64,000 nucleotides of DNA from Proteles cristata cristata (taxonomy: Eukaryota > Chordata > Mammalia > Carnivora > Hyaenidae): the NCBI GenBank assembly GCA_017311185.1, contig JAESUZ010000980.1, forward strand, positions 806,001-870,000, in the 5' to 3' direction. Within the stretch, counting starts at the first letter, position 1; every line of letters begins with the position of its first letter. This document shows positions 1 through 11,186 of this stretch, piece by piece. A program made the position numbers and the translations under genes. The notes beneath the pieces were generated by a model. It ran no database searches, was not told where the DNA came from, and was given only the letters and a program-made list of their open reading frames with translations.

Positions 1-30
1 TTTTTAAAATTTTTAAAACATTTATTTAAA

Positions 31-229
31 AAAATTAAATATTCATTCATTTTTGAGAGAGAGCGGGAGTGGGGTAGGGGCAGAGAGAGAGGGAGACACA
101 GAATTCAAAACAGGCTCCAGGCTCTGAGCTGTCAGCACAGAGCCTGACACGGATCTGGAACTCACGAACTACAAGATCAATACCTGAGCGGAAGTTGGAC
201 ACTTAACTGACTGAGCCACCCAGGCACTC
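31..229 (-). repeat. CAN-SINE (felid tRNA-Lys SINE), antisense
   Basis: Read on the minus strand it has the tRNA-like head (GAGTGCCTGGGTGGCTCAG), a B-box-like region, the GCTGACAGCTCAGAGCCTGGAGCCTG core, a CT-rich stretch and an A-rich tail, which appears as T/A-rich sequence on the left. It is moderately diverged, so it is an older copy. The left end is close to the window edge, so the full duplication cannot be judged. Confidence 0.93.
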
Positions 230-530
230 CTTGATCTGTGTTTAAATTCTGGCTCTGGTATTTCTTTAGGTTGGTTTGAGCATATCTCAAGTTCTATAAA
301 CCTCAGTTTTCTCTACAAAAAAGGACAAAAGATGATTCCTCAGTAAGTTGCTTTCAGGATTAAAAATAACTTATGTAAACTCTCTAGCATTTTGCTCGCA
401 CCAGCCAGGCACACTAGCATTTTGCCATAAGCATTCTATACTTGAGTAGTAGTAGTTAGCAGTAATCACCTAGCAATCACTACTGCTATTAAGTAATTGG
501 AGCTCATTGAATTAAAAAAAAATACCGTAG

Positions 531-645
531 GGGTGCCCGCTGGCTGGTTTAGTCAGAAGAGCATGCTACTTTTGATTTGTGGGTTGTGAGTTTGAGCCCA
601 CATGGGTGTAAAGATTACTTAAATAAATAAAACTTAAAAAATAAA
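531..645 (+). repeat. Short, older CAN-SINE variant
   Basis: A diverged head (GGGGTGCCCGCTGGCTGGTT) and a B-box-like TTGTGAGTTTGAGCCCA run directly into GTGTAAAGATTACTT and an AATAAA-rich tail, without the CT-rich domain of the other copies. It therefore belongs to an older, shorter carnivore tRNA-SINE type. Flanks AAAAAAAATACCGTA and AAAAAAAATACCCTA look like a target-site duplication, although they are A-rich. Confidence 0.75.
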
Positions 646-1502
646 AAAAATACCCTACAAACACAAAGAACTGACCAGCATTAATAATAAAATCTATACA
701 TATGGAATCAACTGAAGCCTGGAGGAGACTTAAGGAGGTTTAATTTTAAGAAGCTTACCCAAATAGACCTGTAAAGAAATCCGCATGTCTTAATCCTAAA
801 TGTCCTAGTCTCTTGACAAATCCTCACCTTTCAATGCACCAAACTTAATTACATTAGTGGCCTTTAAAAATATATAATTTCTTACCACTGCCAAGGAATA
901 AAGTGAGTACCTTTCCTTACCATACCACGTATCTAGTAACATTGGCAATGACTACTGATATTACTCGTTCCAAGATTTGGAAAAGACTATCGGAGTGAGG
1001 GAGTATTTTAATCTAGGTTTCATGGAGGAAGTTAATGAAAAAAATTAAATGTATATTCTGTTTATCTCTGATCATTTCAGGTATTATTAAGAACTTGTTT
1101 TCAGTTATTCTTGGAGGAGTAAAGACAAAACAAAACAAAATAAGTGGTACGGGATCTAAAAGCTTGTCAAATAGAATCATTCTATATCTTTAGGATAGTT
1201 GTTTAAAAGCAATTTTGTCCTGTGCTTGAGATAGTATAGCTTCCTTTCTCCCTGCCATCTGTCTATCAGGAAATGTTAGTTTCTACACATACGTCACACT
1301 TTCTTTGAGGTTCTGGAGATACTATAGTGATGAATATGGAAGAGTACTTGCCCTAAAGAACATCATTCTCTTTTTGGGGAAACAAATGATAAGATGCCTA
1401 TACTATGTTGGCTGTTAGGTTTAGCAGTAAACACCACATGTTAAGGAAGTATACAGGTGGAAGACCTAGTTCTTGTGTGAGGTATATCTGCCATCTGATT
1501 TT
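646..1502. other. Unassigned AT-rich sequence
   Basis: I see no gene, RNA or recognisable repeat in this stretch. It is ordinary AT-rich mammalian intergenic-type DNA. Confidence 0.5.
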
Positions 1503-1520
1503 ACAATTCCTCCCTCTAAA

Positions 1521-1733
1521 GTTATGTTTTTAATGTTTATTTATTGATATTTGTGAGAGAGAGCACAAGTGGAGAAGGGACAGAGAGAAAGAAGGAGACA
1601 CAGAATCATAGGCAGGCTCCAGGCTCTGAGCTGTCAGCACAGAGCCTGATACCAGGCTCGAACTCACGAACCATGAGATCATGACCTGAACTGAAGTTGG
1701 CCGCTTAACTGATTGAGTCACCCAGGTGCCCCT
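1521..1733 (-). repeat. CAN-SINE copy 1 of the double insertion
   Basis: The minus-strand head GGGGCACCTGGGTGACTCAA, core and AATAAA-type tail are all present. It is moderately diverged from the young copies. Confidence 0.93.
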
Positions 1734-1751
1734 ACAGTTCTTCCTTCTAAT

Positions 1752-1788
1752 TAAAAAAAAAAAGAAATTTTAATGTTTTATTTATTTC

Positions 1789-1827
<39 letters not shown>

Positions 1828-2003
1828 CAGTGTGAGCAGGAGAGGATCAGAGAGAAAGGGGGACATAGGGAATCAGAAACAGGCTCCAGGCTCTGAGCTA
1901 GCTGTCAACACAGAGCCCGACACAGGGCCCGAACCCACAAAGCGTGAGATCATGACCTGAGCTGAAGTCGGACGCTTAACTGACTGAGCCATCCAGGTGC
2001 CCC
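1752..2003 (-). repeat. CAN-SINE copy 2 of the double insertion
   Basis: The full-length antisense SINE has an expanded GA/CT tract at about 1792-1827. Its tail region (GTGAGCAGGAGAGGATCAG on the plus strand) resembles the young subfamily seen elsewhere in the window, while its head resembles the older type, so it may be an intermediate. Confidence 0.93.
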
Positions 2004-2021
2004 ACAGTTCCTCCCTCTAAA

Positions 2022-3375
2022 GGGGCATTGACTCCTGAATTTGGGTTTGGCTTTGTGAATTATTTTTGATAACAGAATGAACCAGAAGTGCCAATATGTC
2101 AGTTTTAAGTCATAGACTTAAGGAGCCCAGCATGTTTCTCCTTGCTCCTGTGTACCTCTGCCATTTCTTTAGTAAAACATGTCTTGAAGTTTCATCTACT
2201 GGTCCCAGGAGGAGGATGAGAAATGTATAAGCAAATTTAGCAGAAACCAGTAGAGCTACTGAGCTGAGCCCAGACTAGATCAGCCAACACCCGTTTGACC
2301 GAGAGATGCATGAGCTAAATAGATGCGTATTGATATATGCTACTAAGGTTTTATGGTTGTTTGCTACTTAGCATGATCATATCAGTAGTTAACTGATAGT
2401 TAACTGATATAATCAATGTGAATTGAGATGATATACAAGTCAGAGAGATGCTATAGAAAAGAAGACCGCATCTGGAGAAGGAGTGTGAAGAATGTTTAAA
2501 TTCACATCCCAAGGGAGTTTGATGGGCCAACATCCCAGTGGAGTTTGACCAAATCATATATGTAAATAATTTAAACTGAGTTGCATAAACATTGGCCAAG
2601 ACAGGGTTCCTTTACAGGTTGTTTTGATTTTCTGATCACTTTAACCAGTGTATATAAAGTAAAACAGTAATCAGAGAGGGAAAACACATGATCTAAATAG
2701 CCCTGTCTTCAGGTAAGGTCTAGGAGGACCTTAGGGGAGGATTCTGTATTAGGCAAAGGATGAACTCACAGAAAAATGGTTGTGGTTGTCTATCATACTG
2801 ATTTCCCCAAGCCTATGGGCTTGCAGTTTTTCTGTAGACCTCATGGTGTATCCCACTGACAAAGTAAACATCTAGGTATTGCTGTGCCTCTATTGCCTCG
2901 TCTCTCTACTTAGTGCCCATGGATTCATGGGAAGAGGCCCCAGAAATGAGCAATAGTATAATTTATTCTCCCAGTATAAGGATTTATGTAACTGGCTTTG
3001 GTTGCAATCTACTGTGACAGTTTTCTATTTGCTTGGCTCTTTCTTCCTCCAAGGAGACTATGGCACAACCAAAAATGTTAGGAAAGGTAGAAAGGGCTGT
3101 CAGATCCCTGTACCTTGAATTGTCATTCCCTTTTCTAATTGTCCAAGATAAATTTCACATGTCAACTTTACTTGAAGTCTTTCATAATCCTTTTGTGTTC
3201 AAAATAATCTTGCTTTTCTACCCCCCCCCCCGCCTTGCGTTTTACTCATGTTCCTTTATAACATTTCTCACTTGCTATCTTGTGTCACGCTTTTCCTCCA
3301 CTTGTAGACTGTTGACTTCCAGAGATCAGAGACCATGCCGTATGTACCGGGAACCCTCCAGTACAATGTATCATC

Positions 3376-3411
<36 letters not shown>

Positions 3412-4093
3412 AATTACTATTGTGTTTAATATAGGTTATCTGCTCCTCTGTCAAACCTTCAGGGGCCCATATGCCACGAAACCAGAACTTTATTTCCTGT
3501 TTAAGTTGGAAGCATTGTTTGCCACCATTTGTGGAACACTTTTCAGGGGGATGGGAGAGAGTGGAGTTAACGACATCAGAGTGTAATTTCAGTTCCGATT
3601 CAATTTGGGCTTTCTCCCTGCTTATAGACTCAGTTCGAATTCATTCTGTGTACTGTTTCTTCAAAAAATTTGGACTTGATTTAACACATTCTAAAGTCAG
3701 AGAGGCAAAAACTGCAATTTCTCATCATAGAGGAAAACACAAACCAGTGAAGACTTGATAATTTGCCCTGCGCAAAAAAGATGCCTGTTATGGCAACCAA
3801 AACAAAGTGTGAAAAATCTAACATTTAATTTCTTAAAGGAAGGCTATACTTGTTATTGCTGGCAAAATTATCTAGACATGAGGAGTTGTGACATGTTGCA
3901 TCAAAATGTATATTAACGCCCTTTTATATTCATACACAAAGGCACTTAAATGCAGTCATTCACTCAAAAGGAAGATTCCTGGCAAAAGTCACATATTTCT
4001 ATTATTCTTGCACTAAAAATTAGGAAAATTTAAACATTTTATCAATGCATCTTAATGCTTCTAGCAACATAATTCTACTGTAAAATGCAAGTC
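2022..4093. other. Unassigned sequence with a poly-C run and a GT microsatellite
   Basis: No gene is visible. Short open frames at 3033-3758 cross the GT microsatellite and look like chance. A C-run lies at about 3221-3232. No transposon was recognised. Confidence 0.5.
3378..3410. repeat. (GT)n microsatellite
   Basis: An uninterrupted run of about 16 GT units. It is likely length-polymorphic. Confidence 0.97.
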
Positions 4094-4262
4094 AATGGTT
4101 CTTAAAATTTCGAGAACGTAAGTTTTAAGTGGAATGCTTATTAAAAATGCAAGTTTCCAGAACACACTTGAGATATGCTGCATCTGCCCAGGAAATGACA
4201 CATTTTTACAAGCACCACAGGTGATTCTACTGTAGGTTGTCCATGGACTCCACTTTGAGACA
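4094..4262 (+). mobile_element. MER5A-like hAT-Charlie nonautonomous element
   Basis: It begins CAATGGTTCTTAAA and ends near GGACTCCACTTTGAGAC, matching the MER5 ends (CAGTGGTTCTCAAA ... CACTTTGAGAACCACTG). Inside it has ATTAAAAATGCAAG and CACAGGTGATTCT. These are hallmarks of an ancient, inactive, short DNA transposon shared by placental mammals. Confidence 0.75.
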
Positions 4263-5315
4263 GACAAAATTTCCTGTAATACATGTGAGTAGATTTAAGA
4301 CCACTTGACCTACTAAAAGGAAATCCTCATTGATTAAATATTTGATCGCACCCCAGTTACAGTTGTGGCAGCTATATAAAGTGATCTCCTAAAAATGGAA
4401 CAAAGTGTGGCCTTCCTGAAACCTCTTTACCTTCCATTAGAGGTATATCCAGAGGGGCAAGTAGATTCTATCATCCATCTTTCCACCAACCATTGATTGT
4501 AGCTTTGTTACATCTTGGTTTATTTTGAATAAACTCTTATTTTAAAAACATGTTCTTAGCCAAATTTATTTGAAAAAGATAGAGCATAATAGTACGGTCA
4601 CCAAATTTTATTCAAAATCACAAGTTATTTGTGTACTAAAAATAACAACTATTCTGTATCTTAATAATTTCATCCATTTCCAATTTTTATAACTTTTCTT
4701 CGTCTATGCCTTCTTTTTAAAAAATAAATCCTGGTAGCACATGTGGGCATTTAATATCCTGCTTTCATTCAATACAAATATGCTTTTATTCATATATATA
4801 TATTCATATATATATGTTTTTATTCATATATATATTCATATATATATATTTGGCTGAAAAGTATGATTCGAAACTGATGGTGCTATCAGTTCTTGTTTCT
4901 TGATGTTACCATTAAGTTCCTGCCATATTTTCTGTGTGTGTGGTAAACTGTTAAACTGGCTTAAGTCTAAAACTCAGAACATGAGATTCTGGATTAAAAT
5001 GCTTCTCTTAAAACATTAATTAAAGACTGTCTAAAATGTGCAACAAAGCTGGAAGAAATATTTATTAAGCACCAGTAAGCAACAGGTGCTATGGTGAACA
5101 GAAATCACTTCAGGTCAAATGCCTCACTGTGTTGGGAAGTTAAAAAAAAAGGGTGGGGGGGAGCCTGTTTGAGACCATACCATATATCATGTTTGGCACT
5201 TAGCCCATTTCATTTTGTCTTCACAGCTGTAGCAGAATACATATGACATGATTTCATTTTGGTAACAAAAGACATACATATACCTTTATGCATATCTCGG
5301 TACAGAGACACCAGA
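4263..5315. other. Unassigned sequence with an AT-rich low-complexity patch
   Basis: No gene is visible. At about 4785-4852 there is a repeated TATTCATATATATA motif (imperfect AT minisatellite). The rest is AT-rich, with nothing recognised. Confidence 0.55.
4785..4852. repeat. TATTCATATATATA imperfect tandem repeat
   Basis: Several copies of a TTCATATATATA unit, twice interrupted by variants. It would be easily unwound and prone to length change. Confidence 0.85.
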
Positions 5316-5540
5316 GGTTGAGCCATTCTACTTTGGTTTGAGTCTTGGTTTCACTAGTATTAGCCCTATACCTAGGGATGAGTTACTTAATCTCTTCAAG
5401 TCTCAGTTTCTTCACTGGCATCATGGAGATATGAATGGTCTATATTTCACAGGGTCATGAGAGTCAATGAAGCAGTCTGAGTAAAGCACATACCCAGGTT
5501 TTCTGCACAAAGCAAGTGCTTTATAAATGTCATCACCTTT
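5316..5540 (+). mobile_element. MIR SINE
   Basis: The order of features matches MIR: GATGAGTTACTTAATCTCTTCAAG, TCAGTTTCTTCACTGGCATCATGGAGAT, GGGTCATGAGAGTCAATGA, then AAGTGCTTTATAAATGTCATCA. It is strongly diverged, as expected for an element from before the placental radiation. Confidence 0.85.
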
Positions 5541-5840
5541 ATTTTGCAATTATAATGAGCCTACTCATTATATCCCTACTTTAGGATAATTCACATAAAC
5601 TATTAATAGCAATTTGCCCTGGGGAAGAGGAGTGTAGTGAGTAGAAGAACATGGGAAAATTTGAGGAACCCTGTACTTCAATGTCTCTGTTTAGTAAAAT
5701 AAGTATGTTTTGCATTTGCAACTTAAACAATGTTTTTTTTTTAAATCAAAATAAAACATTTTCAAACTCAAGATCATTATGGTGATAAATGATCTAAAAA
5801 TCTAATAAATAAAAGGATTCTTAAGATTATATTTGTATTA

Positions 5841-6048
5841 GGGGATGCTTGGGTGGCTCAGTCAGTTTAGACTTCGGCTCAGGTCATGATCTCACAGTTT
5901 GTGGTTTAGAGCGCATGGGCTCTGTGCTGACAGCTTAGAGCCTGGAGCCTGCTTTGGATTCTGTGTCTCCCTCTCTCTCCACCCCTCCCCCACTCTATTT
6001 CTCTCTGCCTCAATGATTAATTAAAAAAACATAAGCAAACAAACAAAA
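5841..6048 (+). repeat. CAN-SINE with an 18-bp target duplication
   Basis: Head GGGGATGCTTGGGTGGCTCAG, CT-rich middle and an A-rich tail. It is flanked by AAGATTATATTTGTATTA (5823-5840) and AAGATTATATTTGTACTA (6049-6066), differing at one base. The duplication fixes both ends and shows L1-type integration. Confidence 0.96.
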
Positions 6049-6353
6049 AAGATTATATTTGTACTAGAATATACCAATGCTTTGCTGTAGGTTTCTAAAT
6101 TCAAATTCATGAACTCAGTGTTGGATTTATCTTTTGATTTTTATTTTCTTTCTCATATTTGATTATAAGCTCCTTTTGGGTATAGTAATATGTATCCTGC
6201 ATTCCTACACATAATACCTACTTTGGAAAAACATGTGGACCAGTACAGGTTCATGGGTTCTGAGGATTTATCTTTCAACATCTCTGTTATTTCATTTCAA
6301 ATTCATTAAATGACAATAGAGATGGTAAAAATGATGTATTTTAAAATATTGTC

Positions 6354-6583
6354 GGGGCGCCTGGGTGGCTTAGTCGGTTAAGCATCCGACTTTTGCTTGG
6401 GTCATGATCTCGCGGTTCGTGGGTTCGAGCCCTGCGTCGGGCTCTGTGCTGACTACCAGGTCAGAGCCTGGAGCCTGTTTTGGTCTGTGACTCCCTCTCT
6501 CTCTGACCCTCCCGTGCTCACGCTGTCTCTCTCTCTCCTAGAAATAAATTTTAAAAAATTTAAAAAAATTAAAAAAAAATAAA
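6354..6583 (+). repeat. Young-subfamily CAN-SINE
   Basis: It carries the young-subfamily signature: GGCTTAGTCGGTTAAG, TCCGACTTTTGCTTGGGTC, GCTGACTACCAGGTCAGAG, TCTGTGACTCCCTCTCTCTC and CTCCTAGAAATAAA. The duplication TAAAATATTGTC (6342-6353 and 6584-6595) is perfect. Intact A and B boxes are visible. It has a few changes from the other young copies. Confidence 0.96.
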
Positions 6584-6595
6584 TAAAATATTGTC

Positions 6596-7480
6596 ATGGT
6601 TCCAGATTTGCTCCTTATGTTCCTTTCTTTTCCTTCCTTCTTCAGCAACAGCACCCCTCCCCATTTTTTGGTGTAGAGCAATAAGATGGAAATCATGGCA
6701 AGAGTGAAATATCAACCGAATTTATACTATAAAGACAAAAAGTGCATCTATGAATAATTATTGGTACTGTTAATGTATTCAAAGCACTTGGCTAAGTTAC
6801 ACTGTATAGTGAGACAAGAGAGAAACATGGGAGTGTTAATAATGAAATACAAAAATAACATTTCAGAGGTATAAGACAGTTAACGTTTAAAAAGTGCATA
6901 GTTGTCATACGCATGAAAATAAAAGTAAAAGCAGTACAGGCATTCAGAGAAGAGAGATTTTGGTAGAGGTAGGTGAGAAGACTTGTATCTTGCTGGATGA
7001 GTAGAAGATGAATAAATATGTAAGAGCGGGAAGGTCTTCTATAAAGAGAGAATGGTGAGGACACATGTTAATACAAGAGAGCACATCGAATGTGCCTGTT
7101 ATTTGTTTCCCTTTTACTCTGTTCTCTACTCTCTACATCATGGTCAGTTGAGGTACTTTTGCAAAATGCATATTCCTAAGTTTTGCCAACCTTCTAAATC
7201 AGACAATCTGGAGCTTATAATTTTTAATTTGCTCCTCTCGTAATGTTATAAACACTTAAGTTGAAGAATCATCAATCCCCTAATGATATTTTATGAATAT
7301 TAAAGCTTGACCACCTTTAGGTTAAATAGTTCTGAGATAAGTATACATTGTTTGGTAAAACAAACAAACAGACCAAACCCTCTCATGATTGCTATTTCTC
7401 AGTGAGGAATATGACTTTATTTTAAATTTATTCATACTCTCTCTTCCCCACTGTCTCTCAGTATTGTCATGTTTCTTTGG
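6596..7480. other. Unassigned AT-rich sequence
   Basis: No gene or recognised repeat. Short open frames on both strands (for example 6792-7064) lack any feature of a real exon. Confidence 0.5.
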
Positions 7481-8040
7481 AGGAGAGTTCTCTAGCTTCT
7501 GCTCAGAGGCCAGATGCCAACAGGCTAGCAGTGTGTATGTGCACAAGGTGGTGTTGTGGTCGGGGATCTTCCGGCTGTAGACAACATTACTACTTGTACT
7601 GATTTCAGCTCTCCAGCTCACAGCAGCTCTACAAATCTGCTGGGGGCAAGGTTGGCACCTGTCCAGGGCACTGACGGAAATGGTGATTTTCACCTTCGAA
7701 AAAGTCTTCTTGGCACATTCTGAGTTTTTGCTCCCCCTCTTTTGACATGTCTTAAAAATGCATGCAATCCATCCTCTAGAAGTTTGCCAAATCCCTTCTC
7801 TGCTCACAGTGCTCACTTTCTTTGCTATCACCATTATATATCCATGTGTATACATCTCAAATTTAATTTCAGTGGGATTTTGGCCGAGAGGAGATGCAAA
7901 TGATGCACTCACTTAATCTTGGACATGAAAATCAGATGTTCTTTGGAAGAATTTAAACATCGACGAACTTGATGGAGGTCATAGGGACTCTCGTTACTGA
8001 TTAAATTCACATGGCTTTGATTACCAGCTAGGCCGAGAAA
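7481..8040. other. CpG-retaining unique segment; candidate conserved noncoding element
   Basis: No transposon is recognisable. CpGs are commoner here than in the surroundings (about ten between 7561 and 8033), and an octamer-like ATGCAAAT lies near 7894-7901. A 196-codon minus-strand frame (7322-7912) overlaps it. That frame opens at GTG, its first ATG is codon 20 (7853-7855), and its product has no domain I recognise. Either a constrained noncoding element or chance openness fits better than a gene. Confidence 0.4.
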
Positions 8041-8479
8041 TTTTTATATCCCATGTATGTATTTGGGAGAGACAGATTAACTTCATGGCTGACTCAGGCA
8101 AAGCAGCTGTTCATAGCAACACAAAAATATGTGTTGCCAAGCTCAGGTTTCACAGTCTTTCTTTAAGGATTTCTATTCAGACAAAAATCTTCCTTTCTAA
8201 AGGGACACTTCTACAAAAACAGAGTTTCTTTTCCAAGTTAATGTTTTCCTCCTCCCTTTCTAAAATTTTGTAGCTAGTATTAATATTCTTTGCAAATCTT
8301 TCCTTTAAAGAGGACACAAAGGAAGTCTTTGGTCAACCTAATCCTGGTAGGTTGTCGTAAATTCTGAAGTAGTTGAGAAATCAGTGGATTTTCAGTGAAT
8401 AGCCATAAAGCAGTATCACTTTCCTATGTATTAAACTTGTTTTTGCCATGAAGATTTTGAAAGCAAATGTTCTGGAAGA

Positions 8480-9175
8480 AAGTAAATGGCACCTACATCC
8501 TTCGAAGCTGCAAAGTCAAAAGGCTTGGTATCATCCTTAAATCCTCTTTCCGCAGCACTTCCCACCAAGTTCATCAGCAAGGTCTACCATCCAAATACAT
8601 CCACAAACCCACCCTTATCACCTTTCCATCGATTGTACCTTCTTTTCAGTTCCTACCATCTTTAACTGTCTCCTAAATAGCCTTATTGCTTCCACACAAT
8701 TCTTCAAAGAGCAGCCAGAGTGAAGCTTTTAAAATATAAGGGAAATGATGTCAACCCTCTTCTAATTCTCTGCTCTGCTCCCCATTCCATCCAGAGTACA
8801 GTGGCCTACAAGATTCCTTGTCTTCTCCTGCAACATCTCCCTCCCTCTCTCCTTCATTCTTCTGCTAAGTGAGTCCCACTTAGCACCTTTACATTGACTG
8901 TTTCTTCTACCTCCCTCCCTACCTTCAAGTCCATGCTAAGGAGTAACCTTCTCAAGGTGGTTGAACCTGACCACTCTAACATAGAGCTCCCCAAGGCCTT
9001 CCTGGAACCTGTCCAACTCCCTCACTTTTTTCTATTCCCCATCTCTGCCTTAGCACTTTATCATTTTCAAATAGGACAGGAATTTCATAGTATTTTGTTC
9101 ACAAAAGTATCCCCATTGCCTGGAGAAGAGCCTGCCAGATAAGTATTCCATGAATGCTTGTGTAAATCTAGAACC
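8480..9175 (+). mobile_element. L2 LINE 3' region
   Basis: Hallmarks appear in L2 order. First come ATCCTTAAATCCTC and CCAAATACATCCACAAACCC. Next are GAGCAGCCAGAGTGAAGCTTTTAAAA and CAGTGGCCTACAAGATTCC. Last come CTTTACATTGACTGTTTCTTC, AGTAACCTTCTCAAGG and GAATGCTTGTGTAAATCTAGAA near the tail. Open frames in this stretch (8467-8676, 8894-9142) are by-products of the decayed LINE, not genes. Confidence 0.85.
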
Positions 9176-9569
9176 AGATCATTTGACGTATATCCCACAA
9201 TAACCCCAAATACCTTTGCTAGATGGACACATATTAGAAATTTTTATTTCACGCAAATAAAACAGATATACTGTTATTTTATGGATGTAAGCAGAACTTC
9301 TGCTTCTGCCCAGCAAATTAAAGTGTTTATCTGACCAATGTTAATTTATAACATTGGCATGCCTTTCAGTTGGAAAAGGCTAAGAAATAGGATTTTGGGT
9401 ACTTTTTACCCAACATTTTTGAGTAAATGCATATTTTGAATTAGCGTTTCTTTCCCAAATGCAAAATGTATTTTGTAGTCTTGGACAAATGGCTTCTGTT
9501 AACCTGTATATAATATTACTTCTAGTAATACAGGAAAAGCAAGATTGTTACTTCTTTTAAAAGAGTTTA

Positions 9570-9790
9570 TGGGGCGCCTGGGTGGCTTAGTCGGTTAAGC
9601 GTCCGACTTTCGCTTAGGTCATGATCTCGCGGTTTGTGGGTTCGAGCCCCGCGTCGGGCTCTGTGCTGACTGCCAGCTCAGAGCCTGGAGCCTGTTTCAG
9701 TCTGTGACTCCCTCTCTCTCTGACCCTCCCCTGCTCACGCTGTCTCTCTCTCTCCTAAAATAAATAAAAAAACATTTAAAAAAAATAAAT
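9570..9790 (+). repeat. Young-subfamily CAN-SINE (inner)
   Basis: A near-perfect example of the young subfamily: GTCCGACTTTCGCTTAGGTC, the GACTGCCAGCTCAGAG core, TTTCAGTCTGTGACTCC, GACCCTCCCCTGCTCACGC, and a CTCCTAAAATAAATAAA tail. CpGs are largely preserved, which points to a recent insertion. Confidence 0.97.
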
Positions 9791-9801
9791 AAAAGAGTTT
9801 A

Positions 9802-9990
9802 ATTATTCATTTTGACAGAGAGAGCATGACTGGGGGTGGGGGGAGGGGGCGGGCAGAGAGAGTAGAGGAGAGAAAGAAAATCCTAAAGAGGCTCCGTGCT
9901 GTCAGTGCAGAGCCCCAGGTGGGGCTCCATCTCACCAACCATGAGACCATGAAATCTGAGCCGAAACCAACTGAGCTGCCCAGGCACCCT
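9802..9990 (-). repeat. Older CAN-SINE (outer)
   Basis: Antisense SINE with head AGGGTGCCTGGGCAGCTCAG and a much altered core (GTCAGTGCAGAGCCCCAGG). A G-rich patch lies at about 9833-9857. It is clearly older than the copy inserted in its tail. Confidence 0.9.
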
Positions 9991-10003
9991 AAGATTGTTA
10001 CTT

Positions 10004-11186
10004 TTGATTTTAAAAGGGAGAAGTAATTTATTCCCATCCTTCTCATATAATTTGGTTGAAACAAAAAGGCAAGTGTGAAAAAATATAAAGAAGTGAGGGT
10101 ATATGTTTAATGTTTGGATAGACAGTGTCTTCAAGCTAGAATTATATTCGGTAATTGCAGACTGTCAGTTTGCATTGAAGAAAACTAAATGGCAGTTAAG
10201 TACTTGGATTTCAACATTCGGTTTGTAGTTTTGTTGAAATACCTTTCCGTGTATTTCAACACACACAATTTCTGTAAATTGTCTTTTCTACTAGTCCATC
10301 AAAAGCTTTTTCAATTAATAAACAAAATCAACCTCCTAAAACACCATACCGTCTCTTCCACAGAACGTGTAAATGACCATGATGACACTTTCAAAGTTGA
10401 TAAGGTCACATGTCAGAATAGATTATTTCTTTCTGTCAGTTTTCAGCTCTCTTTCTTTCTCTTGGTTTCTATTGCCAGAATAATGCTACCTGACCATATC
10501 ATGCATTTATGGAAAAATCCAATAAATATACTTCTTAAGTAATGTCTCCTCATTTGAAGAAAGAATGATACAAGATAAACTAGAATAAATGATACGTACA
10601 TTTGAAGATACCTTCGTGAAAATGTAGGGCTTATCAGACTCAAGTGAAACCTTCTCTTTTAGGTACTAACTTTCAAAAAGAGTATTTAGAGCACACAGCT
10701 GTTAGAACATGATTATACTCTACCAAAAATATTCTTGTGACATGCAGCCTCAGGATGTCACAATAAGTGTGACTGGGCTCAGAAAACACATCTTTGTTCA
10801 GTGTGAAAAGGTCTTTCATGACCACAATACAGTCTGGGTGTCATGATCACGAGATGCCATGGAGGTTGGCTTTTAAGTCCATGATTCCATTGAAAACTTC
10901 CATTTTCAGCTTAAAAACCTTGCCAGAGGAATATGAATATGGCTGAATTGAGGGATTGGTTCTGCCATTCATACATTGTGGGTTTGCATTCAGACCTTAA
11001 AAAGAGAAGGGGAAAAAAAGCGGAGGGTTGAGCATGATTCCCTTTGATGAAGCTGGGAGGCAGCTTTATCTGCAGGCAACCATTTAACTCTAGATTAGGG
11101 CTTGTGGTGCCTTAGCAAGAAGTGCAAAGAAAGGCTAGTTGATTGTGAAGAGCTTTATTTATATTCCATTTCTGTGCTGATATTAT
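10004..11186. other. Unique sequence, possible conserved patch near 10.74-11.16 kb
   Basis: No gene or recognised transposon. The patch at about 10740-11160 is non-repetitive and less AT-rich than its surroundings. By eye it resembles constrained noncoding DNA, but this is only an impression. Confidence 0.35.

Larger units (their letters stand above)
1503..2021 (-). repeat. Two serial CAN-SINE insertions sharing one target site
   Basis: Two minus-strand SINEs (about 1521-1733 and 1752-2003) are bracketed by three copies of one target sequence: ACAATTCCTCCCTCTAAA at 1503-1520, a diverged ACAGTTCTTCCTTCTAA at 1734-1750, and ACAGTTCCTCCCTCTAAA at 2004-2021. The simplest reading is one insertion that duplicated the site, then a second insertion in the duplicated site. 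The second SINE has a long GA-rich run on this strand and a duplicated AGCT in its core. Confidence 0.9.
9541..10003. repeat. SINE-in-SINE nest
   Basis: An older minus-strand CAN-SINE (right part 9802-9990) is bounded by AAGATTGTTACTT at 9541-9553 and 9991-10003. A young plus-strand SINE (9570-9790) sits in its tail, bounded by its own duplication TAAAAGAGTTTA (9558-9569 and 9790-9801). The order of events is clear from the nested duplications. Confidence 0.93.

Noticed and set aside
3033..3758. Overlapping open frames, up to 133 codons, as a gene
   Set aside because: They cross a poly-C run and a GT microsatellite, give Val-Cys repeats, and show no domain or clear splice structure.
8467..9142. 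Open frames as coding exons
   Set aside because: The whole stretch matches an L2 LINE.
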